Assembly (NCBI GenBank): GCA_963726765.1
Contig: CAVSDH010000005.1
Location: 1-64,000, forward strand
From: CAIWHR01 sp963726765
GTDB taxonomy: Bacteria > Pseudomonadota > Gammaproteobacteria > Burkholderiales > Casimicrobiaceae
Direction of reading: 5' to 3'
Length of the DNA stretch: 64,000 nt
The notes under the pieces: model-generated
Seen by the model: only the letters and a program-made list of their open reading frames with translations
Database searches by the model: none
What the model was told of the DNA's origin: nothing
Translations under genes and position numbers: made by a program
Part shown: one piece after another, positions 18,106-27,179 of the stretch
Numbering within the stretch: position 1 is the stretch's first letter
Layout: every line of letters begins with the position of its first letter

Positions 18106-19092
18106 ATGGTGAGACCGCATTCACATTCCATCTGCGTACGCGGATCGCTTGTGGCCACGATTGCATTCGCGCTCGCAGGTCCGCTCCGCGCGGCGGAACC
18201 GGTCTATTTCGACGTCACGCGCGGGTCGCATCCGCACGACGTCGCGGCCGCGCCCGCAGCCGGCGGGCCGGTGTACTACACGGCGCAGACGTCGGGCAAG
18301 CTCGGCGTGCTCGATCCGAAGTCCGGCAAGGTCGAGGAAATTCCGCTCGGGCGGAATTCGGCGCCGCACGGCGTGGTCGTCGGCCCCGACGGTGCGCCGT
18401 GGATCACCGACGGCGGCCAGAACGCGATCGTGCGCGTCGACCCGGCCACGCGCGCCGTGCGCGTATGGCCGCTCCCCGCCGACGTCGACTACGCGAATCT
18501 AAACACGCTGACGTTCGACGCGAAGGGTCGCGTGTGGTTCACCGGGCAGGGCGGGTACTACGGCCGTCTCGTGCCGGCGACCGGCGACATGAAGGTGTGG
18601 AAGGCGCCGCGCGGTCGCGGTCCGTACGGAATCACGACCACGCCGCAGGGCGACGTCTATTACGCGTCGCTGGCCGGAAGCCACATCGCGCGCATCGACA
18701 CCGAATCCGGCGTGGCGACCGTCATCGAACCGCCGACACCACGCCAGGGCGCCCGTCGCGTATGGTCCGATTCGCGCGGGCGGATCTGGGTCAGTTACTG
18801 GAACACGGGCCAGGTCGGCCGGTACGACCCCGCCACCAACGCGTGGCGCGAGTGGACGCTGCCGGGCAATTCGCCGCGCACCTATTCGGTGTGGGTCGAC
18901 GATGCCGACAAGGTGTGGCTCACCGAGTGGTCGTCGAATGCGATTGTCCGTTTCGATCCCGTCACGGAAAAATTCGAGAGTTTCCCGTCGAACCGTTCCG
19001 GTGCCGACGTAAGGCAGATGCTCGGGCGTGCGGGCGAGGCGTGGGGTGCCGAGTCCGGCACCGAGCGCCTCGTCATGATTCCATCGCGCTAG
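18106..19092 (+). CDS. Vgb/streptogramin-lyase-like beta-propeller, exported
   Basis: The 328-residue product has a signal peptide (LVATIAFALAGPLRAAE, cleavage near residue 28). A propeller of repeated blades follows, with recurring words such as PHGVVVGPDGAPWITDGG, NTLTFDAKGRVWFTGQGG and GITTTPQGDVYYAS, as in virginiamycin B lyase and related proteins. True Vgb opens streptogramin B in the cytoplasm. This copy is exported and its catalytic residues were not verified, so antibiotic resistance should not be assumed. The start at 18106 has GGAGG six bases upstream. It lies 50 bp after the HTH gene. Confidence 0.8.
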   Translation: MVRPHSHSICVRGSLVATIAFALAGPLRAAEPVYFDVTRGSHPHDVAAAPAAGGPVYYTAQTSGKLGVLDPKSGKVEEIPLGRNSAPHGVVVGPDGAPWITDGGQNAIVRVDPATRAVRVWPLPADVDYANLNTLTFDAKGRVWFTGQGGYYGRLVPATGDMKVWKAPRGRGPYGITTTPQGDVYYASLAGSHIARIDTESGVATVIEPPTPRQGARRVWSDSRGRIWVSYWNTGQVGRYDPATNAWREWTLPGNSPRTYSVWVDDADKVWLTEWSSNAIVRFDPVTEKFESFPSNRSGADVRQMLGRAGEAWGAESGTERLVMIPSR

Positions 19093-19120
19093 GCTTTCGC
19101 CGACGGGCAACGCGCGCGGG

Positions 19121-19143
19121 CCGCGCCGCGTCTCGCGGCGCGG
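19121..19143. terminator. GC hairpin between converging genes
   Basis: CCGCGCCGCG, loop TCT, CGCGGCGCGG forms a perfect 10-bp stem between the Vgb-like gene and dodecin, which converge. No T-run follows on either side, so it may act as a Rho-aided or bidirectional terminator. Confidence 0.45.
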
Positions 19144-19167
19144 TCGGGCTTGCCGGATACCGTCCCG

Positions 19168-19392
19168 TCAGCGCTCGTACTTGAAGGACAGCTGGACGCG
19201 CGCGCGAAACGCGACGACCTTGCCGCCTTCGACTTTCATGTCGAGCTTCGAGACTTCCGCGATCCGCAGGTCGCGCAGCGACTTGCTCGCCGCCACGACC
19301 GCATTCGTCGCCGCGTCCTCCCACGACTTCGTGCTGGTGCCGATCACCTCGGTGATCCGGTAGACGCCCTCGCCTGCCTGTTTTTTTGCCAC
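19168..19392 (-). CDS. Dodecin family flavin-binding protein
   Basis: The 74-residue product matches dodecins across its length: VYRITEVIGTSTKSWEDAA, then SLRDLRIAEVSKLDMKVE, then KVVAFRARVQLSFKYE. Dodecins assemble as hollow cytoplasmic dodecamers that bind flavins (riboflavin, FMN or lumichrome) and act as flavin stores or buffers. The conserved Trp that stacks on flavin in the family is visible as SWEDA. It is a single-gene unit, converging on the Vgb-like gene and divergent from the oxidoreductase. Confidence 0.93.
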   Translation of the reverse strand: MAKKQAGEGVYRITEVIGTSTKSWEDAATNAVVAASKSLRDLRIAEVSKLDMKVEGGKVVAFRARVQLSFKYER

Positions 19393-19557
19393 GGTGTATT
19401 CCCCCTTGCCCGTTCACGATTGCGTCGTCCGGTGCGGAGACGCTGCCTACGAAGCGAATTCATCATACGCCCTGATGTCGCCATGCGCATCCTGCGGTGC
19501 AGCGCGTCGGGCGCATTCCGGATCGGCGACGCAATCGGGGTCTAACCGACCCTCTGC

Positions 19558-19563
19558 TAAGCT
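19558..19563 (+). promoter_or_regulatory. Weak candidate -10 box for the Gfo/Idh/MocA gene
   Basis: TAAGCT in CTGCTAAGCTTGCG, 28 nt before the ATG at 19591. A GGGAAGGGGG ribosome site lies between. No -35 element is obvious. Confidence 0.25.
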
Positions 19564-19590
19564 TGCGCGAACAGGGAAGGGGGAAACATC

Positions 19591-20772
19591 ATGGCGGGAT
19601 ACCGGGAGCGCTTCGGACGTCCATTGCGCCTGGGCATTGTCGGCGGCGGCCCTGATTCGTGGATCGGCAAGATGCATCGGAGCGCCGCCGAACTCGACGG
19701 CGATTGGCGCGCGGTCGCCGGCGTTTTTTCCGGCGACCCGGCACGGTCGCGCGCAGCCGGTGTGGCGATGGGGTTCGACGTCGCGCGGAGTTACGGCAAC
19801 GTCGACGAGATGCTGGCGCAGGAGCGGCAGCGCGCCGATCCCATCGACGGCGTGGCGATCATGGCGCCCAACGACATGCACTACTCCGTCGCGGCCGCCG
19901 CGCTCGATGCGGGCCTCGACGTCGTCTGCGACAAGCCCGTGACGCACGATTTCGCCGAGGCCTGCGATCTCGTCGCGCGAGTGCGACGGAAGGGCCGGCT
20001 CTTTGCGATTGCCCACGCGTACGCCGCCTATCCGATGACGCGCTACGCGCGGCATCTCGTGCGAACCGGCGTGCTGGGCGACCTTCGGCTGGTGCGCGTC
20101 GAATACATTCAGAGCGGGCTCGCGACGCGTCTGGAGGACGGGCCGCAGAACAACCGCCTGCGCTGGGTGCTCGATGCGCAGCGAAGCGGGCAGGCGCTCG
20201 TGATGAGCGCAATCGGCTGCCACGCGCAGCATCTCGCTTCGTTTGTCGCCGGTCTTCGCGCGGAACGCCTTTGCGCCGATGTCGTTGCCCTCCTGCCCGG
20301 TCGGAAGGTCATCGATTACACGTCCGCCATGGTCGAGTTCGAGCGCGGTGTGCGCGGCACGCTGACGGTGACGCAGGCGGCCGCCGGGGGCGAGAACGAC
20401 ATCAGGCTGGCAGTCTACGGCGAAAAAGGAATGCTCGAATGGTCGCACCGGGACGCTAGCTATCTTCGGCTCGCGCTCCAGGGCGAAGCGGCGCGCGTCA
20501 TCGGCCGCGGCGATCCTTTCCTGCCGGCGGAAATCATCGGGGGAGGGCGCACCCCGCGCGGCCACCCGGAGGGCCTGCGCGACGCGTTCGCGAATATCTA
20601 CACCGAAGTGGCGCAGGAACGCATGGCGCTAGCACTCGGCGAGCCCGCGCCGGGATTGCCCTATCCGCGCATCGAGGAGGGTGCCCACACGATGGCGTTC
20701 ATCGAGGCCTGCATCGCGTCGCAGCGCACTGGCGGATGGGTCGACGTCGCGCCGTTGCCGTCAGCGACCTGA
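19591..20772 (+). CDS. Gfo/Idh/MocA family oxidoreductase
   Basis: The 393-residue product has an N-terminal Rossmann fold (LGIVGGGPDSWIGKMH, residues 11-26) for NAD(P). The family motif CDKPVTHD, whose Lys sits at the active site, lies near residue 112. The C-terminal alpha/beta domain is complete. These enzymes oxidise or reduce sugars, inositols and related polyols, and the exact substrate is unknown. The Gly-Gly-Gly and the spacing to the first strand fit a subgroup that includes UDP-sugar dehydrogenases. The start has a strong purine-rich ribosome site (GGGAAGGGGG). It converges on the NnrU gene with a 16-bp gap. Confidence 0.88.
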   Translation: MAGYRERFGRPLRLGIVGGGPDSWIGKMHRSAAELDGDWRAVAGVFSGDPARSRAAGVAMGFDVARSYGNVDEMLAQERQRADPIDGVAIMAPNDMHYSVAAAALDAGLDVVCDKPVTHDFAEACDLVARVRRKGRLFAIAHAYAAYPMTRYARHLVRTGVLGDLRLVRVEYIQSGLATRLEDGPQNNRLRWVLDAQRSGQALVMSAIGCHAQHLASFVAGLRAERLCADVVALLPGRKVIDYTSAMVEFERGVRGTLTVTQAAAGGENDIRLAVYGEKGMLEWSHRDASYLRLALQGEAARVIGRGDPFLPAEIIGGGRTPRGHPEGLRDAFANIYTEVAQERMALALGEPAPGLPYPRIEEGAHTMAFIEACIASQRTGGWVDVAPLPSAT

Positions 20773-20788
20773 GGTCGGGCCGCGTCCG

Positions 20789-21355
20789 TCAGGCGCCGAA
20801 CGGAACCGCCGCGACGCCGAAGAGCGTCCGGTGCAAGACCATCACGACGAGGGCCGCCAGGACGCCGCCGCCGATCGCCATGGCGTCCTGCCGCGCCACC
20901 GGTTCGAATTCCTTGACGGCCTTCCGGCTCACGGCGGACGCGAGGTCGACGAGCGCCCAGGCGAGGAACGCGCCGAAGAGGAGAGTGCCGCGCGTGTCGC
21001 CATTCGCGCACAGGTGAATTGCGGCCCAGATCAGCACGCCGGCGAGCATCGGATGCCGCACCATGCGTCGCAGGTGCGTGCGCATGTTCGCGGCGGCAAA
21101 GAGGATGAACGAGAGCACCATCGCATACGGCGCGATGGCGATCGCCGCCGGCAGCGGCGCGAAGAGTTGCGCACCGGGACCCGCGGCGCGGTAGCCGACG
21201 ACGATCAGCACGATTCCCGCGAGCGAGAGAAGCGTGAAGGCTCCCTTGTAGCCCGACGGGCCGAGCCGCTCGGAAACGGCATGGCGAAGCGGCGGCGCGG
21301 CCGGAAGCAGATGGACGCCGAGAAATAGGACAAGGCCGGCAACCAGCACGGTCAT
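20789..21355 (-). CDS. NnrU family membrane protein
   Basis: The 188-residue integral membrane protein has about five or six hydrophobic helices and NnrU family words: LFLGVHLLPAA, YKGAFTLLSLAGIVLIVVGY, HPMLAGVLIWAAIHL and ANGDTRGTLLFGAFLAWALVD. NnrU is associated with nitric oxide/nitrite respiration in some bacteria and resembles methyltransferase-like isoprenylcysteine families. No denitrification genes are nearby. The ATG at 21355 is chosen because GGAG lies six bases upstream, over a TTG at 21367. It follows the PrpD gene on the same strand after a 114-bp gap. Confidence 0.85.
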   Translation of the reverse strand: MTVLVAGLVLFLGVHLLPAAPPLRHAVSERLGPSGYKGAFTLLSLAGIVLIVVGYRAAGPGAQLFAPLPAAIAIAPYAMVLSFILFAAANMRTHLRRMVRHPMLAGVLIWAAIHLCANGDTRGTLLFGAFLAWALVDLASAVSRKAVKEFEPVARQDAMAIGGGVLAALVVMVLHRTLFGVAAVPFGA

Positions 21356-21469
21356 GGCGAACTCCAAGGATGCGCAATCGACATGATAAGCGAATCGGCG
21401 CCGAGCGCTTCGCCCATTGCCGCGGAGAGCGATCGCATGGCAGCGCCTCGACGTTCGCCGCAGGTGCGA

Positions 21470-22843
21470 TCAGCCGCGCGCCGACGCGAGCAGCGCGTGG
21501 AGATCCGGTGCAGCGGCGACATCCATGCACCGCTCCCGCAGGTGTCTTGCACGATCGGCACCCAGCACGGGATCGACGAGGCCGTGGAACTTCCGGGCGA
21601 GGTCGTCGTCGCTCATCGGACGCTCGAGGCTGCCGACCGCGTGCGCGACGAAGACATGCAGCGTGCGGCCGTCGGTGCAGCGGATCGTCACGTCCGCGGC
21701 GTCTTCGCTCACCGCACCGTCGACCGTGGCGTGAACGCGGCCCCGCAGGGCCACGACATCGGACCGCACGACGACGTCGTCGGCGAACTCGGATTCGCCG
21801 GCTTGCCCGAACACGATGCCCGCTGCACAGGCGTGGTAGACGCTGAACTTGCCCTCGAGTCCGGTCCTGGGCGCGTGCTTGCCGGTCAGCTCGAGCACGA
21901 GCGGGTGCACGCGGAGGTCGATGCGGTCGATCTCCGCGGCGGTCAGCCGATGCGTGTGGCGCAGCTGCACGCAGCCGTCGATCGCCGGGTGAATCACGAC
22001 GCCGCACGCGAACGGCTTGTACGTGTTGAACGCGATCTCGAAGCGCTCGCCGAGTGCGTCGGTGATTTCGCGCCAGTCGAACTTGGTTGAATACGTCTGC
22101 AGCAGTCCGCGCGGGGCCTCCAGTGCGCGCAGCGATGCCGTGTAACCGTGTTTGGCGAGCAGGGCGGACATGAGGCCCGCGCGCGCGGCGGCCCCCGGAT
22201 GCAGCGCCTTCGTCATCGTGCCGAATTGCTCGCGAATGCCGGCGGGCTGCGACGCCGCGATTCCGAGTGCCAGCGCCGTCCGGTGGGCGTTCTGCCCCAA
22301 CAGGCGTGCGCACGCCGCCGCCGCGCCGAGCATGCCGGTGGAGCCCGTGATGTGCCAGCCGCGATCGTAGTGATCCGGGAAGATCGCGTTGCCGACGCGG
22401 CACGCGACGTCAATGCCGAGGACGATTGCGTCCTGCAGCTGCCGGCCGCTCGCCCCCGTGCGCTCGGCGAGCGAGAGCGCCGCCGACGCGACGGGCCCGG
22501 CGGGATGAATGATCGTCTTGAGGTGCGTGTCGTCGAAATCGAAGATGTGCGACGAAATGCCGTTCAGCATTGCCGCATTCGCGATATCGACGCGCTCGGC
22601 GCGGCCGTAGAGCGTCGCCTGCGGCGCGGGTGCGAGTTCCGTCACGGCGGCAAGCGCTGCCTCCATCGTCGGGTGACGCGACGCGCCGATCGCGCAGCCG
22701 AAATAGTTGAGGAGGGTCCGGGTTGCCTCACGCTCGACGGCGTCGCTCCATCCTCGCGACGGATGGGTGGCGACGAAATTCGCGAGGATCTGCGTTGCCT
22801 CGGGGACCTGCCGTACCGGGAGCGTTTCGGTGTCGTGCGCCAT
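21470..22843 (-). CDS. MmgE/PrpD family protein
   Basis: The 457-residue product spans the MmgE/PrpD fold. Visible words are FDFDDTHLKTIIHPAGPV, GASGRQLQDAIVLGIDVACRVG, RGWHITGSTGMLGAAAACARLLG and FKPFACGVVIHPAIDG-like text. The fold includes 2-methylcitrate dehydratase and cis-aconitate decarboxylase, but most members near Bug receptors have unknown substrates. It ends an operon with the SDR and Bug genes (18 bp after the Bug stop), suggesting that the imported carboxylate is processed by a dehydratase or decarboxylase reaction. No other methylcitrate-cycle genes are nearby. Confidence 0.88.
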   Translation of the reverse strand: MAHDTETLPVRQVPEATQILANFVATHPSRGWSDAVEREATRTLLNYFGCAIGASRHPTMEAALAAVTELAPAPQATLYGRAERVDIANAAMLNGISSHIFDFDDTHLKTIIHPAGPVASAALSLAERTGASGRQLQDAIVLGIDVACRVGNAIFPDHYDRGWHITGSTGMLGAAAACARLLGQNAHRTALALGIAASQPAGIREQFGTMTKALHPGAAARAGLMSALLAKHGYTASLRALEAPRGLLQTYSTKFDWREITDALGERFEIAFNTYKPFACGVVIHPAIDGCVQLRHTHRLTAAEIDRIDLRVHPLVLELTGKHAPRTGLEGKFSVYHACAAGIVFGQAGESEFADDVVVRSDVVALRGRVHATVDGAVSEDAADVTIRCTDGRTLHVFVAHAVGSLERPMSDDDLARKFHGLVDPVLGADRARHLRERCMDVAAAPDLHALLASARG

Positions 22844-22861
22844 GGACGTCCCCGCAATCCG

Positions 22862-23866
22862 TCAGTCGTTGATCTCGATGTTGCGTTCCTTCGCGAGCTT
22901 CGACCAGCGCGCGATGTCGTCACGAATGTAGCGCCCGAACGCTTCCGCCGACATCGGCATCGGTTCAAGGGCCTCGGCGGACAGCCGTTCCACGAGCTCC
23001 GGATTCTGCAGCAGCGTGTCGATTTCGTCGTTGAGGCGCTTGACGACCGGGGCGGGCATGTTCGCGGGACCGACGATGCCGTACCACTGCACGCCGTCGA
23101 AGCCCGGATATCCCGACTCGGCGAACGTCGGCACGTCGGGAAGCAGCGGATGGCGCCGCGTGCCGGTCACTGCGAGCGGCTTCACCTTTCCGGCCTTGAT
23201 ATGGGGAAGCGCCGCCGCGAGACCCGGGAACATGACTTGTGTCTGCCCTCCGAGCAGGTCGACGAACGCCGGGCCGATGCCGCGATACGGAATGTGCACG
23301 ACGTCGATATCGGCCGCGACCTTCAACTGTTCCATTGCGAGATGCGTGAGCGTGCCCGGCCCCGATGATCCGTACGACAGCTTGCCGGGGTTCGCCTTTG
23401 CGTAGGCGACGAACTCGCGTGGCGTCGCGACCGGCAGCGATGGCGACACGACCAGTATGTTCGGCGTGCCGCCGACCATCGCGATCGGCGTGAAATCGCG
23501 GATCGCATCGTACGGAAGTTTGCGGACGGCCGGGTTCGTCCCGTGGGTGCCGACGTAGCCGACCATCAGCGTGTAGCCGTCGGCCGGGGCGCGCGCGGTC
23601 GCCAGCGAGCCGACGACTCCGCCGCCGCCGCTCAGGTTCTCGACGACGATCGACTGCCCGAGCGAGCGCCCGAGCCGGTCGGCGATCGTCCGCGCGACGA
23701 GATCGACGCCGCCGCCGGGCTGCACCGGGGCGATCAGCTTGATCGACTTGTTCGGGTATCCGCCCTGCCCGTGCAGCGAGGTCGCGAGTGATGCGAGACC
23801 GAACGCTCCCACCCGCGCAAGAAACGACCGCCGCGCCCGCCGTCCGACAAAACGAGGCTCGCTCAT
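22862..23866 (-). CDS. Bug/TctC-type tripartite tricarboxylate receptor
   Basis: A periplasmic solute-binding protein of 334 residues with a twin-arginine-like signal (RRARRSFLARVGAFGLASLATS). The Bug signatures are PGGGVDLVARTIADRLG, GQSIVVENLSGGGGVVG and ADGYTLMVGY at the N-terminal ligand-binding loops, and LLPDVPTFAESGYPGF at the interdomain segment. Bug proteins bind dicarboxylates, amino acids or aromatic acids, and many act without a nearby TctAB. Its ATG overlaps the upstream SDR stop (ATGA). It lies in the SDR-Bug-PrpD operon. Confidence 0.92.
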   Translation of the reverse strand: MSEPRFVGRRARRSFLARVGAFGLASLATSLHGQGGYPNKSIKLIAPVQPGGGVDLVARTIADRLGRSLGQSIVVENLSGGGGVVGSLATARAPADGYTLMVGYVGTHGTNPAVRKLPYDAIRDFTPIAMVGGTPNILVVSPSLPVATPREFVAYAKANPGKLSYGSSGPGTLTHLAMEQLKVAADIDVVHIPYRGIGPAFVDLLGGQTQVMFPGLAAALPHIKAGKVKPLAVTGTRRHPLLPDVPTFAESGYPGFDGVQWYGIVGPANMPAPVVKRLNDEIDTLLQNPELVERLSAEALEPMPMSAEAFGRYIRDDIARWSKLAKERNIEIND

Positions 23867-24639
23867 GGCAACCACCCTCCACCGTTGACGTGAATCGACT
23901 GGCCCGTGACGTAGCGGGCATCGGGCCCGCACAACATCCGCACCATCGCGGCGACTTCGGCAGGCAATCCGAGCCGTCCGATCGGCGGCACGACCGGACG
24001 GTGAGCGTGCGCCGAGCCCGGACCGGTGGGCGCGCGCATCGTATCGATGCGGCCGGGGACCACGCAATTCACGGTGATTCCCTGCGGCGCAAGCTCGAGA
24101 GCGAGCGCCTTCGTCAAGCCGGCGAGCCCGGCCTTCGCGGTCACGACATGGGCGCGGCCCGCAGCGCCGCGGTGACCGCTCTCGCCGCCGATGTTGACGA
24201 TGGACCCGCCGCCGTGGCGGGAAAGTTGCGCGATGCATGCACGACTGCAATGGAATGCTCCGTCGAGAATGACCGACAGGATGCGACGCCAGTCGTCGTA
24301 GGCCATTTCGCCGAACGGCTGCTCGGCGCGCAGCGCCGCATTGTTGACGAGTGCGTCAATGCGGCCGAAGCGCCGTACGGTTGCGGCCACCATGGCCTCG
24401 ACCGCATCGCGATCCGTCACGTCGGCGACGAACGATGCCGCGGCGCCGCCGGCCGCCTCGATCGCACGGACGGTCGCGTCGAGATCGTCGCTTGCATGCC
24501 TTGCATTGACCATTACGGCCGCGCCGCCGTTGGCGAGCGCGCTGGCGATCGCCCGGCCGATGTTGCGGGCTGCGCCCGTGACCAGCGCCACCTTGCCGGC
24601 GAGGTCGCCTCCACGCGCGGTCAGATTCTCGATGGCCAT
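23863..24639 (-). CDS. Short-chain dehydrogenase/reductase (SDR)
   Basis: The 258-residue classical SDR has the cofactor motif TGAARNIG (near residue 20), NNAA in place of NNAG, a catalytic Ser in NIGGESGHRG and an active-site Tyr-equivalent segment AHVVTAKAGLAGLTKALALELA. The YxxxK Tyr appears as HVVTAK, so the usual Tyr is replaced and the activity is open to question. The C-terminal GGGWLP motif is typical of FabG-like SDRs. The ATG at 24639 is chosen over 24672. Its stop overlaps the Bug start (ATGA). Confidence 0.85.
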   Translation of the reverse strand: MAIENLTARGGDLAGKVALVTGAARNIGRAIASALANGGAAVMVNARHASDDLDATVRAIEAAGGAAASFVADVTDRDAVEAMVAATVRRFGRIDALVNNAALRAEQPFGEMAYDDWRRILSVILDGAFHCSRACIAQLSRHGGGSIVNIGGESGHRGAAGRAHVVTAKAGLAGLTKALALELAPQGITVNCVVPGRIDTMRAPTGPGSAHAHRPVVPPIGRLGLPAEVAAMVRMLCGPDARYVTGQSIHVNGGGWLP

Positions 24640-24779
24640 TGATCGGGCCCCAACGTCGTTGCAGCGGAGCATGCATTATGACCCAAGCCTCGGGGCCTGC
24701 GAGAGCGGTGAGTCGTCAAACGGTTGCCGTTCGCGATCGATGACGCGCGACGCCGCAACGGTCAGCCGCGCGACCTTGG

Positions 24780-24785
24780 TAGAAT
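24780..24785 (+). promoter_or_regulatory. Candidate -10 box for serC-serA
   Basis: TAGAAT in GGTAGAATGCG, 84 nt upstream of the serC start, in the gap between serC and the divergent SDR operon. The context equals that before rhlE (GGTAGAATG). Confidence 0.42.
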
Positions 24786-24868
24786 GCGAGGGTTGGTCGC
24801 TCCACATTTTTCCGATCCGGCGCGGGGAATCCCCGCGTCCGACCAGATCCCGAAAGCAGGTTTTCCCC

Positions 24869-25948
24869 ATGCGAGTCTTCAATTTCAGCGCCGGTCCCGC
24901 GGTGCTGCCCGAGGAAGTTTTGCAACAGGCTGCCGCCGAAATGCTGGACTGGCGAGGAAGCGGCATGTCGGTGATGGAAATGAGCCATCGCGGCAAGGAG
25001 TTCATCGGCATTGCGGCCCGTGCCGAGGCCGACCTGCGCGCGCTGCTCGCCATTCCGCAGAATTACAAGGTGCTGTTCCTCCAGGGGGGCGCGATCGGCG
25101 AGAACGCGATCGTGCCTATGAACCTGCTCGGAGGACGGAAGACCGCCGACTATGTCAATACCGGAGAGTGGTCGAGGAAGTCGATCAAGGAAGCGAAGAA
25201 ATACTGCGCCGTGAACGTTGCGGCATCGTCGGAGGACCGGCAGTTCACTTATGTCCCGGCGCGCGCAACGTGGAATCTCGACCCCGGCGCCGCGTACGTG
25301 CACGTGTGCACCAACGAAACGATCGGCGGCGTCGAATATTCGTGGACGCCGGATACCGGCAACGTGCCCTTGGTCGCCGACATGTCGTCGCACATCCTTT
25401 CGCGCGCAATCGACATCGCGAAGTTCGGCGTCATCTATGCCGGTGCGCAGAAGAACGCAGGTACCGCGGGCCTCACGCTGCTCATCGTCCGCGACGACCT
25501 GCTCGACCGGGCACTGCCGATCACGCCTTCCGCGTTTCACTGGAAGGAGCAGGCGGCGGCGGAGTCGATGGTCAACACGCCGGCCACGTGGTCGATCTAC
25601 ATCGCCGGGCTCGTGTTCGAATGGCTGCAGCGGCAGGGCGGGCTGGCGGCGATCGAGCGACAGAACGTCGCCAAGGCGGCACTCCTGTACGACTACCTCG
25701 ACAGCACCGGGTTCTACCACACTGCGGTGCGCGAGGAGGACCGTTCCCGGATGAACGTCCCGTTCAAGCTGCGCGACGAGACGCTGGACGAGGCGTTTCT
25801 CAAGGGCGCGAAGGACGCCGGCATGGTGCAGCTGAAGGGCCACCGCGCGGTCGGCGGCATGCGCGCGTCGATCTACAACGCCATGCCGATGGAGGGCGTG
25901 CGCACGCTGGTCGCGTACATGAAGGACTTCGAGCGTCGCCACGGCTGA
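24869..25948 (+). CDS. serC: Phosphoserine aminotransferase SerC
   Basis: A cytoplasmic PLP enzyme of 359 residues. It converts 3-phosphohydroxypyruvate and glutamate to phosphoserine and 2-oxoglutarate, and takes part in pyridoxine synthesis. Visible features are FNFSAGPAVLPEEVL at the N-terminus, GMSVMEMSHRGKEF, QGGAIGENA and the PLP lysine Lys195 in YAGAQKNAGTAGL. The C-terminal HRAVGGMRASIYNAMP is also diagnostic. The length matches the family. The ATG at 24869 begins the conserved N-terminus, and no further upstream start fits. serA follows after 8 bp. Confidence 0.96.
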   Translation: MRVFNFSAGPAVLPEEVLQQAAAEMLDWRGSGMSVMEMSHRGKEFIGIAARAEADLRALLAIPQNYKVLFLQGGAIGENAIVPMNLLGGRKTADYVNTGEWSRKSIKEAKKYCAVNVAASSEDRQFTYVPARATWNLDPGAAYVHVCTNETIGGVEYSWTPDTGNVPLVADMSSHILSRAIDIAKFGVIYAGAQKNAGTAGLTLLIVRDDLLDRALPITPSAFHWKEQAAAESMVNTPATWSIYIAGLVFEWLQRQGGLAAIERQNVAKAALLYDYLDSTGFYHTAVREEDRSRMNVPFKLRDETLDEAFLKGAKDAGMVQLKGHRAVGGMRASIYNAMPMEGVRTLVAYMKDFERRHG

Positions 25949-25956
25949 GACCAATC

Positions 25957-27138
25957 ATGGGCAAATACGAGATTCTTACGCTGAACCCGATCGCGCCGCA
26001 CGGATTGCACCGATTTCCCGCGGCCCGCTACGTGGTGGGCAAGGCGGTCGAGCGCCCGGATGCCGTCCTGGTGCGCTCGCACGACATGCACGCAATGTCG
26101 ATCCCGCCCTCGGTCAAGGCGATCGGCCGTGCCGGCGCCGGAACCAACAACATTCCCGTAGCCGCGATGTCGAAGCGGGGCATCCCCGTCTTCAACGCGC
26201 CCGGAGCCAACGCGAATGCGGTCAAGGAGCTCGTGCTGGCCGCGCTCCTGATCGCGGCGCGCAACGTCGTTCCCGCGCTGCGCTACGTCGCCAACCTCGA
26301 CGCCGCCGCCGCGGACCTCGAGCGCCAGGTCGAGGACGGCAAGAAGCAGTTCGCGGGAGTCGAGCTGCCGCACCGGACGCTGGGCATCGTCGGGCTCGGC
26401 GCGATCGGCAGCCTCGTCGCCGACACCGCCATCAAGCTCGGCATGAAGGTCGTCGGGTACGACCCGGACATCACCGTCGATGCCGCGTGGCGCCTGCCGT
26501 CCAGCGTGAAAAGGGCGAACAGCGTCGACGAGCTCTTCAAGCAGTCCGATTTCGTCACTCTGCACGTCCCGCTGCTCGACGCGACGCGCAACCTCGTCGA
26601 CGCAAGGCGGCTCGCGGTGATGAAGGCATCCGCGGTGCTTCTCAATTTCGCGCGCGACGGTCTGGTCGACGAGGCGGCGCTCGTCGCCGCGCTGCACGCG
26701 AAAAGGCTCAGGGCCTACGTCACGGACTTTCCGAGCACCACGCTGCTCGCGGCGCCGGGTGTGATCTCGCTGCCGCACCTTGGCGCGTCGACCGAGGAAG
26801 CCGAGGAGAACTGCGCCGTGATGGTCGTCGACGAGGTCCGCGAGTTCCTCGAGCACGGCACGATCGCCAACGCCGTCAACTTTCCCAATGTCGACATGGT
26901 GCGGGAATCGCCCTACCGCGTGGCGATCGCCAACGCCAACGTGCCGAACATGCTGGGGCAGATCTCGACCACGATGGCGCGCGCCGGGCTCAACATTCAC
27001 ACCATGGTCAACAAGTCGCGCGGCGAGATGGCCTACACGCTGGTCGACGTCGACAGCGCGGTGGAGGAAACCGCGATCGCGGCGCTCTCCGCCATCGAGG
27101 GAGTGCTCTCTGTGCGGGCGATTCCGTCCGTGGGTTAG
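25957..27138 (+). CDS. serA: D-3-phosphoglycerate dehydrogenase SerA
   Basis: The first enzyme of serine biosynthesis, NAD-dependent oxidation of 3-phosphoglycerate. The 393-residue product has the substrate motif GRAGAGTNNIP, the NAD-binding GLGAIG (residues 146-151), the catalytic Arg in NFARDG and His in LPHLGASTEEAEEN, and a C-terminal ACT domain (about residues 325-393) for allosteric serine control. It is the short bacterial type that lacks the intervening domain. It begins 8 bp after serC and is certainly cotranscribed, so the two enzymes catalyse consecutive steps. Confidence 0.95.
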   Translation: MGKYEILTLNPIAPHGLHRFPAARYVVGKAVERPDAVLVRSHDMHAMSIPPSVKAIGRAGAGTNNIPVAAMSKRGIPVFNAPGANANAVKELVLAALLIAARNVVPALRYVANLDAAAADLERQVEDGKKQFAGVELPHRTLGIVGLGAIGSLVADTAIKLGMKVVGYDPDITVDAAWRLPSSVKRANSVDELFKQSDFVTLHVPLLDATRNLVDARRLAVMKASAVLLNFARDGLVDEAALVAALHAKRLRAYVTDFPSTTLLAAPGVISLPHLGASTEEAEENCAVMVVDEVREFLEHGTIANAVNFPNVDMVRESPYRVAIANANVPNMLGQISTTMARAGLNIHTMVNKSRGEMAYTLVDVDSAVEETAIAALSAIEGVLSVRAIPSVG

Positions 27139-27153
27139 CGATTCCCGATAGTC

Positions 27154-27168
27154 CCCGGCGCGGCCGGG
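27154..27168. terminator. Hairpin between converging genes
   Basis: CCCGGC, loop GCG, GCCGGG forms a 6-bp stem 16 bp after the serA stop and 12 bp before the end of the converging gene at 27180. No T-run is present. It may be a shared weak terminator. Confidence 0.35.
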
Positions 27169-27179
27169 CGCAACGGCTG

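Noticed and set aside
18106..19092. Streptogramin resistance gene
   Set aside because: Only the propeller family resemblance is visible. The protein is exported and catalytic residues were not verified.
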